A model generated the notes under the pieces. It had not been told where the DNA came from. It ran no database searches and saw only the letters and a list, made by a program, of their open reading frames with translations. A DNA stretch of 13,656 bases. Source: Planctomycetota bacterium (GTDB lineage Bacteria > Planctomycetota > Phycisphaerae > FEN-1346 > JAACEH01). Where the stretch lies: the NCBI GenBank assembly GCA_016935955.1, contig JAFGPY010000244.1, positions 1-13,656 of the forward strand, written 5' to 3'. Position 1 is the stretch's first letter; every line of letters begins with the position of its first letter. The translations under genes were made by a program, and so were the position numbers. This document shows, in pieces, positions 1 to 6,355 of the stretch.

Positions 1-942
1 CGCTACCTGACCGACCACCTGACCGACGAGGCCGTCCGACTGATCCGCCATCGCGGCGAGCGGCCGTTCTTCCTGCACCTGTCGCACTACGCCGTGCACG
101 TGCCGATCGAGGCCCCGGCCGACCTGATCGAGAAGTACCGCCGCAAGGCCGCACGCATGGGACTCGACCGCGTGGCGGCCCTGGTCGACGGCGAACACTT
201 CCCCGTGCTGCACAAGAAGGACTACCGCGTGCGCCGCCGCGTCGTCCAAAGCGACCCGGCCTATGCGGCCATGATGGAGAACCTCGACACGAACATCGGC
301 CGCGTGCTGGCCGCGCTCGATGAGCAGGGAATCGCCGACAACACGCTGGTGATCTTCACGGCCGACAACGGCGGACTGGCCACGGCCGAGGGATCGCCGA
401 CGTGCAACCACCCGTTCTCGGAGGGCAAGGGCTGGAACTACGAGGGCGGCACGCGCGTCTGCCAGATCGCTCGCTGGCCCGGCGTCGTGGCGCCGGCCAC
501 TCGTTGCACCGTCCCGGTCACGAGCACCGACTTCTACCCCACATTCCTGGAAGCTTGCGGCGCGCCGCTCGCGCCCGAGCAACATTGTGACGGCGTGAGC
601 CTGATGCCCCTGCTGCGCGGCGGGCAGCGTCTGGATCGCGAGGCCATCTTCTGGCACTACCCGCACTACTCGAACCAGGGCGGCACGCCTGCGGCCTCGA
701 TGGTCGCCGGCGACTGGAAGCTGATCGAGTTCTTCGAGGACGGACACGTCGAGTTGTATGACCTGGCGAACGATCCCAGCGAGCACCACGACCTTGCCGC
801 CGAGCGCGGCGACGTGGCGAATGACCTGCACGCGAAACTGAAAACCTGGCAGCGCGATGTCGAGGCGAAGATCCCTGAACCCAATCCCGACTACGCCGCC
901 AAACTCAAACGCCCCAGCATCCCCAACAACGCCTTCATCTGA
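1..942 (+). CDS. Sulfatase, arylsulfatase-like, 5' end missing
   Basis: The C-terminal 313 residues of a sulfatase are read in frame 1 from the first base, with no start inside the window, and end at TGA 940-942. The enzyme hydrolyses sulfate esters, probably on sulfated polysaccharides, and members are usually exported. Seen here: an opening segment 'PFFLHLSHYAVH' typical of the family; 'FTADNGG' (Asp-Asn metal ligands at 364-369); 'GKGWNYEGGTR' with the likely sulfate-binding Lys at 427-429; and a C-terminal 'GDWKLIEFFEDG...ELYDLANDPSE' region typical of sulfatase C-terminal subdomains. The Cys-x-Pro-Ser-Arg formylglycine motif and any signal peptide would lie upstream and cannot be checked. 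'VCQIARWPG' has Cys where Pro is common. It converges on the methyltransferase gene, with repeats between. The substrate cannot be told from this part. Confidence 0.93.
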   Translation, partial: RYLTDHLTDEAVRLIRHRGERPFFLHLSHYAVHVPIEAPADLIEKYRRKAARMGLDRVAALVDGEHFPVLHKKDYRVRRRVVQSDPAYAAMMENLDTNIGRVLAALDEQGIADNTLVIFTADNGGLATAEGSPTCNHPFSEGKGWNYEGGTRVCQIARWPGVVAPATRCTVPVTSTDFYPTFLEACGAPLAPEQHCDGVSLMPLLRGGQRLDREAIFWHYPHYSNQGGTPAASMVAGDWKLIEFFEDGHVELYDLANDPSEHHDLAAERGDVANDLHAKLKTWQRDVEAKIPEPNPDYAAKLKRPSIPNNAFI

Positions 943-970
943 CGGGCACGGAGAATGTCGTGTGGCCGTT

Positions 971-1059
971 GTAGGGGTCGCTCGCGAGCGACCCTGGACG
1001 GGCGGACCGCGTTGAATCGCCCGGGCCCCAATCGAGGGCGGCTCACGAGCCGCCCCTAC
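971..1059. repeat. REPIN-like 89-bp element, copy 1
   Basis: The element begins GTAGGGG and ends CCCCTAC. It holds two palindromes: GGGTCGCTCG/CGAGCGACCC at 975-994 (perfect, 20 bp) and GGGCGGCTC-AC-GAGCCGCCC at 1036-1055. Each palindrome carries an outward GTAG head, as in REP sequences, and the inverted pairing is the REPIN layout. It matches the copy at 3119-3207 at 79 of 89 positions in the same orientation, and both are preceded by GCCGTT. It lies between two convergent genes, so its RNA could also slow transcription from either side; that is inference. Confidence 0.85.
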
Positions 1060-1070
1060 GGAACCCCCTT

Positions 1071-1097
1071 GGTGCCATGGCCGCTTGCGGCCATGCC
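1071..1097. repeat. Palindrome of the GGTGCCATG repeat family
   Basis: CATGGCCGC (1076-1084), TT, GCGGCCATG (1087-1095), preceded by GGTGC. The GGTGCCATG or CATGGCACC motif recurs only in the gaps of this window: 3261-3269, 11269-11277 and 11360-11368. A related palindrome is at 3058-3081. Confidence 0.6.
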
Positions 1098-1162
1098 CAG
1101 GCGCCAGGCTTCTACCCGCCGTCAGGACCCAAGCCTGTCGAAGAGCGGAAGCATGTATGCTG

Positions 1163-2977
1163 TCAGTCGTCGTCAGAGTCGTCGCTCGGCGAGTCGAAAT
1201 CCATCGCGTGCTGGTGCGTGCCCTTGCGGCGGTGTTTGGGGGCCTCGGGGAGGGTAACATTCGGGCCGCCCGGCCCGCCCGGGATCTGCAGGCACGACGG
1301 GTTCGGCCGGTGCGGGTCGGCCAGCAACTGCTCGACGGTCAGAATCTGCACCCTGGGATAGCTCTGGTTGTCGTAGGGCGACGTATAGAGGCCGGCACTG
1401 GCAGCCTCGGTCCGCATCGGCTGCGTGGGCTCCTCGAGGGTAACGAAGACCGCCAGTTCCGATTGTTCGCGCGACATGGTGCCCACGAGGTCGCGCACGT
1501 CGCCGGCCTTGACGTGGCCGCTCTTGACCTGCACGAGCATCTTCTTGGCCACCCAGACGCCGCGCCGCTGCTCGTCCTGGAAGAAGCGCACACCGTCGAT
1601 GCCGCGGTCGGCCCCTTTCTTGGGTTTGCCGCCCGAGGGCCGCGCCCCCACCAGGCCCAGGGCCCAGAACTGGAACTGGTACGGGTCCTGCCCCGCCAGG
1701 GCGGCCGCGCCCGCGACGCTGGCCGGCTCGCCCTGCACGTCGTACTCGGGCGGCGGCGAGAACCGCGTCAGCCGGTGCTTGATCAGGTTGATCGACAGGT
1801 GCGTGACGTCGATGCCGATCCACTTCCTCGGCGGCTGGTCCGGATGCTCGCGATTGAGCGTCTCGACGGCATCGATCGTCGTCCCGCAACCGCAGAACGG
1901 ATCGAGCACCACGTCCCCGGGATTGCTGGAGGCAGAGATGACGCGATGCAAGAGAGCAATGGGTTTCTGGGTTGGATACCCCATGTCTTGGTTTCCGCTG
2001 ACCGGGGGAATGTCATCCCACAGGTCTTGGATACTGACCCCAGGCATTTCGTCCGCGAAGTGCACAATGCGTGGCATGCCGGTGCTTCTATGAATCAGGT
2101 TGCCCGCTCTAGCGAAGGCCGCCATATTCTCTTTTGAGTAGGCCCAATACCTTCCTCTGTAAGGAAGAACACCCTTGTATTCGACACCAGCCTTTGGTTT
2201 GAGATACTCATTGGCGAGGTCGGCCTCCCATCCGACACCCTTCCGCGCAGGCCTCTTCACGCGCCATTCGTACTCTGTGTCACCGCCCGGCTTGGCAGCC
2301 GTGCAATCAGTCTCCTTGTAGTGACGGCCATCAGCCATAACGTGCCGGTATTCTGTTTGCAGATAATCGTCTGAGTACGCGGTGTATTGCGGATTCCACG
2401 TGTAATCCTGTGACTTGGTGTAGACAAGAAGGATATCTCGTATCCTGCCGCACCGCCGCATGCCCTGTTTCGTATCGCTGTGAGCGCTCGAACGCTTCCA
2501 AGTGATCTCATTGAGGAAGTTTGTTGCACCGAAGATGCCATCAAGGACAATCTTGAGGTAGTGACTGGCGGTGGGGTCGCAGTGGAGGTAGAGGCTGCCT
2601 GTGGGTTTGAGGACGCGGCGGAGGTGGACCAGTCGGATGGCCATCTGGACGAGGTAGGCCATCATGGGCGAGGGTCGCAGGAAATCCATGAAGGTCCGCA
2701 TCAGTTCCACGAGCGGCGCGGGCACGGCCGGGTCGGTGTTGATCTCCTGGAGGGCCACATTGGCGGCCATGTCCCAGGTCCAGGTGTCCTCGAAGGCCTT
2801 GATCTGTGCGGCCTCGGGGGTGCCGCCGGATTCCTTGAACAGCACGTTGTAATTCTGCTGGCTGTTGAAGGGCGGGTCCAGGTAGACCAGGTCCACGCAC
2901 TCGTCGTCGAACTGCTTGAGGAAGGCCAGGTTGTCGCCGTAACAGAGCAGGTTGCGAGGCGGCCAGGCGGCGGTCAT
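1163..2977 (-). CDS. DNA methyltransferase with C-terminal Mrr-like nuclease domain
   Basis: A 604-residue beta-class amino-methyltransferase (N6-adenine or N4-cytosine). The catalytic motif IV 'YLDPPFN' (DPPF, residues 34-37) precedes the S-adenosylmethionine-binding motif I 'LDPFCGCGTT' (358-367). Between them, about residues 140-345, lies the likely target-recognition region. The C-terminal part (about 430-550) looks like a PD-(D/E)xK domain of the Mrr type: 'GADRGIDG' with Asp461, then 'LVQVKSG' with Gln483-x-Lys485, followed by 'DVRDLVGTM' and 'AVFVTLEEPT'. The tail is very acidic. The ATG at 2977 was chosen because it has a GGAGG at 2988-2992 and starts just before the family's usual N-terminus; an open frame runs further upstream but crosses the repeats. 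No separate restriction or specificity gene is adjacent. It may be a self-contained modification/restriction protein or a solitary methylase. Methylation specificity is not visible. Confidence 0.92.
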   Translation of the reverse strand: MTAAWPPRNLLCYGDNLAFLKQFDDECVDLVYLDPPFNSQQNYNVLFKESGGTPEAAQIKAFEDTWTWDMAANVALQEINTDPAVPAPLVELMRTFMDFLRPSPMMAYLVQMAIRLVHLRRVLKPTGSLYLHCDPTASHYLKIVLDGIFGATNFLNEITWKRSSAHSDTKQGMRRCGRIRDILLVYTKSQDYTWNPQYTAYSDDYLQTEYRHVMADGRHYKETDCTAAKPGGDTEYEWRVKRPARKGVGWEADLANEYLKPKAGVEYKGVLPYRGRYWAYSKENMAAFARAGNLIHRSTGMPRIVHFADEMPGVSIQDLWDDIPPVSGNQDMGYPTQKPIALLHRVISASSNPGDVVLDPFCGCGTTIDAVETLNREHPDQPPRKWIGIDVTHLSINLIKHRLTRFSPPPEYDVQGEPASVAGAAALAGQDPYQFQFWALGLVGARPSGGKPKKGADRGIDGVRFFQDEQRRGVWVAKKMLVQVKSGHVKAGDVRDLVGTMSREQSELAVFVTLEEPTQPMRTEAASAGLYTSPYDNQSYPRVQILTVEQLLADPHRPNPSCLQIPGGPGGPNVTLPEAPKHRRKGTHQHAMDFDSPSDDSDDD

Positions 2978-2987
2978 CGGGTCGCGT

Positions 2988-2992
2988 CCTCC
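2988..2992 (-). promoter_or_regulatory. Shine-Dalgarno site fixing the methyltransferase start
   Basis: GGAGG on the - strand lies 10 bases before the ATG at 2977. This supports starting there rather than at the upstream in-frame ATG at 3268. Confidence 0.6.
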
Positions 2993-3041
2993 AAGGTCGA
3001 AGCACGGCGGCACAGCGGCGCAACAATGCGGACACGCAGGT

Positions 3042-3070
3042 ATGATACGCCGTGGATCATGGCCACGCAA
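3042..3070 (-). promoter_or_regulatory. Candidate sigma70-like promoter of the methyltransferase gene
   Basis: On the - strand there is TTGCGT at 3070-3065, a 17-base spacer, then TATCAT at 3047-3042 (five of six to the -10 consensus, three of six to the -35). The predicted leader is about 55-60 nt. The -35 box lies inside the palindrome at 3058-3081, so the repeat may supply or control the promoter. The call is by inspection only. Confidence 0.4.
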
Positions 3071-3081
3071 GCGTGGCCATG
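3058..3081. repeat. Palindrome CATGGCCACGC-AA-GCGTGGCCATG
   Basis: A perfect inverted repeat with 11-bp arms and a 2-base centre, followed by CCACCC. It belongs with the CATGGC...GCCATG palindromes at 1076-1095 and 11343-11363. It overlaps the candidate -35 box of the methyltransferase promoter. Confidence 0.75.
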
Positions 3082-3118
3082 CCACCCCCGCACGGAAAGC
3101 GTCAGCGCGAATGCCGTT

Positions 3119-3207
3119 GTAGGGGTCGCTCGCGAGCGACCCTGGCCGGGCAGACCGCGTTGCGTCGCCAGTGCCCCGTCCGAGGGCGGCTCGCGAGCCG
3201 CCCCTAC
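3119..3207. repeat. REPIN-like 89-bp element, copy 2
   Basis: Same length, orientation and GTAGGGG/CCCCTAC ends as copy 1. Both inner palindromes are perfect here: 3123-3142 and GGGCGGCTCG/CGAGCCGCCC at 3184-3203. Differences from copy 1 lie mainly in the spacer between the palindromes, the pattern expected if the stems are under constraint. With copy 1 it brackets the methyltransferase gene. Confidence 0.88.
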
Positions 3208-3242
3208 AGCCGCGGGCACGCCCGTGCCGTGCCCCTGCGTCG

Positions 3243-3284
3243 CATGCCTGACGGAGCAGGCATGGCACCCACGGGGTGCGCTAC
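3243..3284. repeat. Two adjacent hairpins with CATGGCACC motif
   Basis: CATGCCTG-ACGGAG-CAGGCATG (3243-3264) runs straight into GCACCC-ACG-GGGTGC (3265-3279), closed by CTAC at 3281-3284, which is a GTAG head on the opposite strand. A similar CATGGCACCC block is found inverted near 11269. Confidence 0.6.
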
Positions 3285-3292
3285 GACAGAAC

Positions 3293-3343
3293 GTAGGGTG
3301 GGTCCACCGGACCCACGCGGGCACGGCAGGCCGTGCCCCACCC
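3293..3343. repeat. GTAG-headed double hairpin just after rho
   Basis: A GTAG head at 3293-3296 is followed by hairpins GTGGGTCC-ACC-GGACCCAC (3298-3316) and GGGCACGG-CAGG-CCGTGCCC (3319-3338), enclosed by outer arms GGGTGGG/CCCACCC. It lies 11 bases beyond the rho stop on the - strand, so it may stabilise or end the rho transcript. No T-run follows on that strand, so it is not a classical intrinsic terminator. Confidence 0.6.
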
Positions 3344-3353
3344 GTCTCTCGCG

Positions 3354-4739
3354 CTACGACAGGTTCATCGAGAGCAGGAACTCGGCGTTGGTCTTGGTCC
3401 GCTCGAGGCGGTTGCGAAGCAGTTCCATGGCCTCGACGACGTTCATGTCGGCCAGCACCTTCCGCAGCAGGAAGATGTACTTCAACTCGTCGGGGTCGAC
3501 GATCAGCTCTTCCTTGCGGGTGCCCGAGCGGTTGATGTCGATGGCCGGGAAGACGCGCTTGTCGACCAGGCGGCGGTCCAGGTGCAGCTCCATGTTGCCG
3601 GTGCCCTTGAACTCCTCGAAGATGACTTCGTCCATGCGGCTGCCGGTGTCGATCAGGGCCGTGGCCAGGATCGTCAGGCTGCCGCCCTCTTCGATGTTGC
3701 GGGCGGCGCCGAAGAACCGCTTCGGCTTCTGCAGGGCGTTGGCGTCCACGCCGCCGGACAGGATCTTGCCGGAGTGCGGCACTTCGCTGTTGTAGGCCCG
3801 GGCCAGGCGGGTGATCGAGTCGAGCAGGATGACCACGTCCTTGCCGTACTCGACCATGCGCTTGGCCTTGTCGATGACCATCTCGGCCACCTGCACGTGG
3901 CGGGAGGCCGGTTCGTCGAACGTCGAGCTGACGACCTCGGCCTTGACGTTGCGCTGCATGTCGGTGACTTCCTCGGGCCGCTCGTCAATGAGCAGGACGA
4001 TCATGTAGGTGTTGGGCGAGTTCTTGGCAATGGCGTTGGCCATCTTCTGCAGCAGCACCGTCTTGCCGGTCCGCGGAGGCGCGACGATCAGGCCGCGCTG
4101 CCCCTTGCCGATCGGCGTGACCAGGTCGACGACGCGCATCTCCAGGATGTCGGGGGCCGTCTCCAGGAAGAACCGCTCGGTGGGAAAGAGCGGCGTGAGG
4201 TCGTCGAAGACGATCTTCTCGGTGACCATCTCGGGGTTTTCGTAGTTGACGGCCTCGACCTTCAGCAGGGCGAAGTAGCGTTCGTTCTCCTTGGGCGGCC
4301 GAATCTGGCCGGCCACGATGTGGCCGTTGCGCAGGCCGAAGCGGCGGATCTGCGACGGCGAGACGTAGATGTCGTCCGGGCCGGGCAGATAGTTGTAGTC
4401 GGGGCTGCGCAGGAAGCCGAAGCCGTCGGGCAGCACCTCCAGCACACCCTCGCCGAACATCAGGCCGGTCGACTGCACGCGGTTGCGCAGGATGTAGAAG
4501 ATCAGGTCCTGCTTCTTCAGGCCGGCGTACTCTTCGAGGTTCTCCTTGCGGGCCACCTCGTGCAGCTCCGCCACCGTCAGTTTCTGCAGTTCGGTGATGT
4601 GCAGTTCGCCGTGCTTGGCCTCCTCGTAGCGGCCGTGGGTCTCCTCGTCGAAGATCTCGACGGCGGCCTGGGCCTCTTTGCGTTTGCGCGGCTTCCCGTT
4701 CTGCGACCGCGAGGAACGGCTCCCGTTCTTGTCTGCCAT
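3354..4739 (-). CDS. rho: Transcription termination factor Rho
   Basis: A 461-residue hexameric RNA-dependent ATPase that ends transcription. Domains in order: a short basic, low-complexity N-terminus (1-25); the Rho N-terminal helical segment (about 50-85, '[18 protein letters not shown]'); the cold-shock-like RNA-binding domain with RNP1 'DGFGFLR' (105-111); and the ATPase core. The core has Walker A 'APPRTGKT' (220-227, Lys226), Walker B 'DVVILLDS' (301-308, Asp307), the Q-loop region '[20 protein letters not shown]', and the R-loop region '[18 protein letters not shown]'. The ATG at 4739 follows a purine-rich GAGG/GGGAG stretch. It is the last gene of the - strand block, 87 bp after coaE. 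All key motifs look intact. Confidence 0.98.
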   Translation of the reverse strand: MADKNGSRSSRSQNGKPRKRKEAQAAVEIFDEETHGRYEEAKHGELHITELQKLTVAELHEVARKENLEEYAGLKKQDLIFYILRNRVQSTGLMFGEGVLEVLPDGFGFLRSPDYNYLPGPDDIYVSPSQIRRFGLRNGHIVAGQIRPPKENERYFALLKVEAVNYENPEMVTEKIVFDDLTPLFPTERFFLETAPDILEMRVVDLVTPIGKGQRGLIVAPPRTGKTVLLQKMANAIAKNSPNTYMIVLLIDERPEEVTDMQRNVKAEVVSSTFDEPASRHVQVAEMVIDKAKRMVEYGKDVVILLDSITRLARAYNSEVPHSGKILSGGVDANALQKPKRFFGAARNIEEGGSLTILATALIDTGSRMDEVIFEEFKGTGNMELHLDRRLVDKRVFPAIDINRSGTRKEELIVDPDELKYIFLLRKVLADMNVVEAMELLRNRLERTKTNAEFLLSMNLS

Positions 4740-4779
4740 GACTCCCTACCTCATTTCAAGATTAACTCGATCCGTCGAA

Positions 4780-4791
4780 CCGGCCTGCCGG
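4780..4791 (-). other. Small hairpin in the coaE-rho gap
   Basis: CCGGC-CT-GCCGG lies in the 87-bp spacer (4740-4826) between coaE and rho. It has no T-run and may simply be part of the rho leader. No good promoter was seen in the spacer, so read-through from coaE is possible. Confidence 0.25.
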
Positions 4792-4826
4792 AGCCCTATT
4801 GCCCGTAACGATGGGCCGGTCACATG

Positions 4827-5474
4827 TCATTGGGAAAAGCGCCGCTCGCGAAAGAGGGTAAGCAGCCGACGTGCCTCAGTGGCAAGATGGTCGAGCCCGG
4901 CCGTATTTTCAACGACCTCATCGGCCATCTCGCGCTTGCGGCTTAACGCAAACTGCCGCGCCTCCCGGCGGCGGACCTCCTCCCAGTCCCAGCCCCTGGT
5001 CCGTTGGATCCGCTCCTGACGCACGTGGTCCGGGGCTTCCACGAAGACCACGCCGTCACACAATTCGTTCATGCCGCTTTCGAACAGCAACGCGGCGTCC
5101 AGCACCACGGCCGGCGCATCGTCGCCGCTGCTGCCGGCGTCGCCGGCCCGCGCGGCGGCTTCCTGCGCACGCCGGCGAAACTCGTTCCACAGCGCCGCGC
5201 CGACGATCTCGTTCAGCCGCTCGGTCGACTGCTCGTCGGCAAAGGCAACTGCCGCCAGACGCGGACGATCGATGCGGCCGTCGTCGTCCAGAATGTTGCA
5301 GCCGAACTGCGAGACCAGGGCCCGGCGAACGTCGTTGCGGACCAGCATCTCGTGTCCCACGCGGTCGGCGTCAATCAGCGTGCAGCCCAATTCGGTAAAG
5401 GCCGCAGCCAGGGCCGATTTGCCGCTGCCGATGCCGCCAACGATGCCGATGATGGGCACTCTGCGTTCGGTCAC
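4827..5474 (-). CDS. coaE: Dephospho-CoA kinase
   Basis: A 215-residue P-loop kinase that phosphorylates the 3'-hydroxyl of dephospho-CoA, the last step of CoA synthesis. Seen: 'IIGIVGGIGSGKS' (Walker A, residues 13-20), 'LIDADRVGHEM' (33-43), 'VVLDAALLFESGMNELCD' (123-140), the lid region 'RQERIQRTR' (152-160), and 'ADEVVEN' near the C-terminus. The start is taken as GTG at 5474, which has AGGA 5 bases upstream and gives the normal family length. A longer open frame to 5597 crosses intergenic repeats. The common 'HP' pair after the 'L..I' helix is replaced by 'VG' (residues 91-92). The loop around 105-120 is Ala/Gly/Asp-rich and looks inserted. It lies between the racemase and rho. Confidence 0.95.
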   Translation of the reverse strand: MTERRVPIIGIVGGIGSGKSALAAAFTELGCTLIDADRVGHEMLVRNDVRRALVSQFGCNILDDDGRIDRPRLAAVAFADEQSTERLNEIVGAALWNEFRRRAQEAAARAGDAGSSGDDAPAVVLDAALLFESGMNELCDGVVFVEAPDHVRQERIQRTRGWDWEEVRRREARQFALSRKREMADEVVENTAGLDHLATEARRLLTLFRERRFSQ

Positions 5475-5479
5475 GATCG

Positions 5480-5483
5480 TCCT
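5480..5483 (-). promoter_or_regulatory. Shine-Dalgarno site supporting the GTG start of coaE
   Basis: AGGA on the - strand is 5 bases before the GTG at 5474. The alternative in-frame GTG at 5459 has no comparable site, and the ATG at 5597 lies beyond the repeat region. Confidence 0.5.
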
Positions 5484-5504
5484 GTTCACGTTCCCAGCAA
5501 CTCG

Positions 5505-5547
5505 CTGAAGAAGCCCGTCGGACTTCTCAGCCCTCACGACTGAGGGC
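5505..5547. repeat. Two adjacent inverted repeats upstream of coaE
   Basis: CTGAAGAAG (5505-5513) pairs with CTTCTCAG (5523-5530) with one bulged base. GCCCTCA-CGAC-TGAGGGC follows at 5530-5547. They fill most of the front of the racemase-coaE gap and would fold in the coaE leader. Confidence 0.55.
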
Positions 5548-5569
5548 CGCTCGACACGACTCGCGACAA

Positions 5570-5647
5570 GCGGCCGGGCTGCAGAACCCCTCTCCACGTC
5601 ATCCCCGGCCGAGGGCGGCCGGGCTACATGGAATCCTCTTCACGTCA
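5570..5647. repeat. Imperfect ~32-bp direct repeat, two copies
   Basis: Both copies start GCGGCCGGGCT, at 5570 and 5615, and end CTC(C/T)CACGTCA-like, at about 5601 and 5647. The second copy runs into the racemase gene and its TCA (5645-5647) is the racemase stop codon on the - strand. Confidence 0.6.
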
Positions 5648-6355
5648 CTCGGCCATCGCCTCGCGGACGACGGCACGGGCCAACACCTCCAGCGTGTCGA
5701 CGAGCGGCACGGCCACGTCGCCCGCCGCCAGGGCCAGCGGAATTTCGGTGCAACCGGCGACAAGGACCTCGGCCCCGCGCTCGACGAGTTCGGCGGCAAC
5801 GACAGCCAACAACCGCGTGGCCTCGGCGTTTGGACCGACCGTCTTGACGCCGTGCGGCCCGTAGATGGCGGCCATGACGTCGGCCTGCCGCGTCGAATCG
5901 GGCACGATCATCCGTCGCCGTTCGCCCAGGCTGTTGAAGACGCCCAGCTTCAGCGTCCCGTCGGTGGCCAGCAGCCCGACGCATCGGGCCAGGTCGCACT
6001 GCTCGTTGACGGCCCGCACGGTTTCCTCGACCAGGCTCACCAGCGGCACGCCCACGGCGGCGCGGACCGGCTCGATGAAAGCGTGGGCCGTCACGCAGGG
6101 CATGGCCAGCAGTTGTGCCCCTGCCCCTTCGAGCAGTCGGGCCGACGCCGTGAGTTTCGCCACGGGCGACTCGCCGCGCTCCAGCAGGGCCTCGGTGCGG
6201 TCGGGCACGCTCGGATCGCAGTTGACGATCAGGTGCAGGTGCTCCTGGTCCGAACGGGCCGGCGTCGCACGAATGATTTTCTGAAAGAGCGTGCAGGTGG
6301 CCTCGGGCCCCATGCCGCCGATGATGCCGACCGCTCGCCGCCGGGCCGCCGTCAT
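5645..6355 (-). CDS. Aspartate/glutamate racemase family protein
   Basis: A 236-residue cofactor-independent racemase that interconverts L- and D-amino acids by a two-cysteine mechanism. Seen: the family N-terminus 'VGIIGGMGPEAT' (9-20), 'DPSVPDRT' (47-54), a first catalytic Cys87 in 'MPCVTAH', and a second Cys202 in 'AGCTEIPL'. The usual 'CNT' at the first cysteine is 'CVT' here. Length fits the aspartate racemase type rather than MurI glutamate racemase. The ATG at 6355 overlaps the polA stop as ATGA, and GGGAGG at 6360-6365 lies 4 bases upstream inside polA, so translation is probably coupled. The substrate is not certain; D-aspartate, D-glutamate or another small acidic amino acid are possible. 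Confidence 0.9.
   Translation of the reverse strand: MTAARRRAVGIIGGMGPEATCTLFQKIIRATPARSDQEHLHLIVNCDPSVPDRTEALLERGESPVAKLTASARLLEGAGAQLLAMPCVTAHAFIEPVRAAVGVPLVSLVEETVRAVNEQCDLARCVGLLATDGTLKLGVFNSLGERRRMIVPDSTRQADVMAAIYGPHGVKTVGPNAEATRLLAVVAAELVERGAEVLVAGCTEIPLALAAGDVAVPLVDTLEVLARAVVREAMAE

Larger units (their letters stand above)
2978..3353. other. Gene-free gap packed with hairpins
   Basis: This is the 376-bp gap between the methyltransferase start and the rho stop. It holds, in order, palindromes or hairpins at 3058-3081, 3123-3142, 3184-3203, 3214-3234, 3243-3264, 3265-3279, 3298-3316 and 3319-3338. The first 80 bases appear to be the methyltransferase leader and promoter. No convincing coding sequence was found. 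Confidence 0.8.

Noticed and set aside
1..942. Treating the sulfatase as starting at the GTG at position 94
   Set aside because: The frame is open from base 1 and the residues before 94 match the sulfatase family, so the gene is truncated by the window edge.
971..3207. CRISPR-like or transposon-end reading of the two 89-bp repeats
   Set aside because: Only two copies, 2 kb apart, internally palindromic and in direct orientation. There is no transposase and no spacer array.
2978..3268. N-terminal extension of the methyltransferase by 97 codons
   Set aside because: It would run through the REPIN and several hairpins and encodes Arg/Ala/Gly-rich sequence with no family match, while the ATG at 2977 has a GGAGG.
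3333..4808. 491-codon + strand open frame opposite rho
   Set aside because: Rho is complete on the other strand. The + frame is His/Val/Asp-rich and low in complexity, typical of an antisense shadow.
5475..5597. N-terminal extension of CoaE by 41 codons
   Set aside because: CoaE normally begins directly before its first strand and P-loop. The extension crosses inverted repeats, and GTG at 5474 has its own AGGA.
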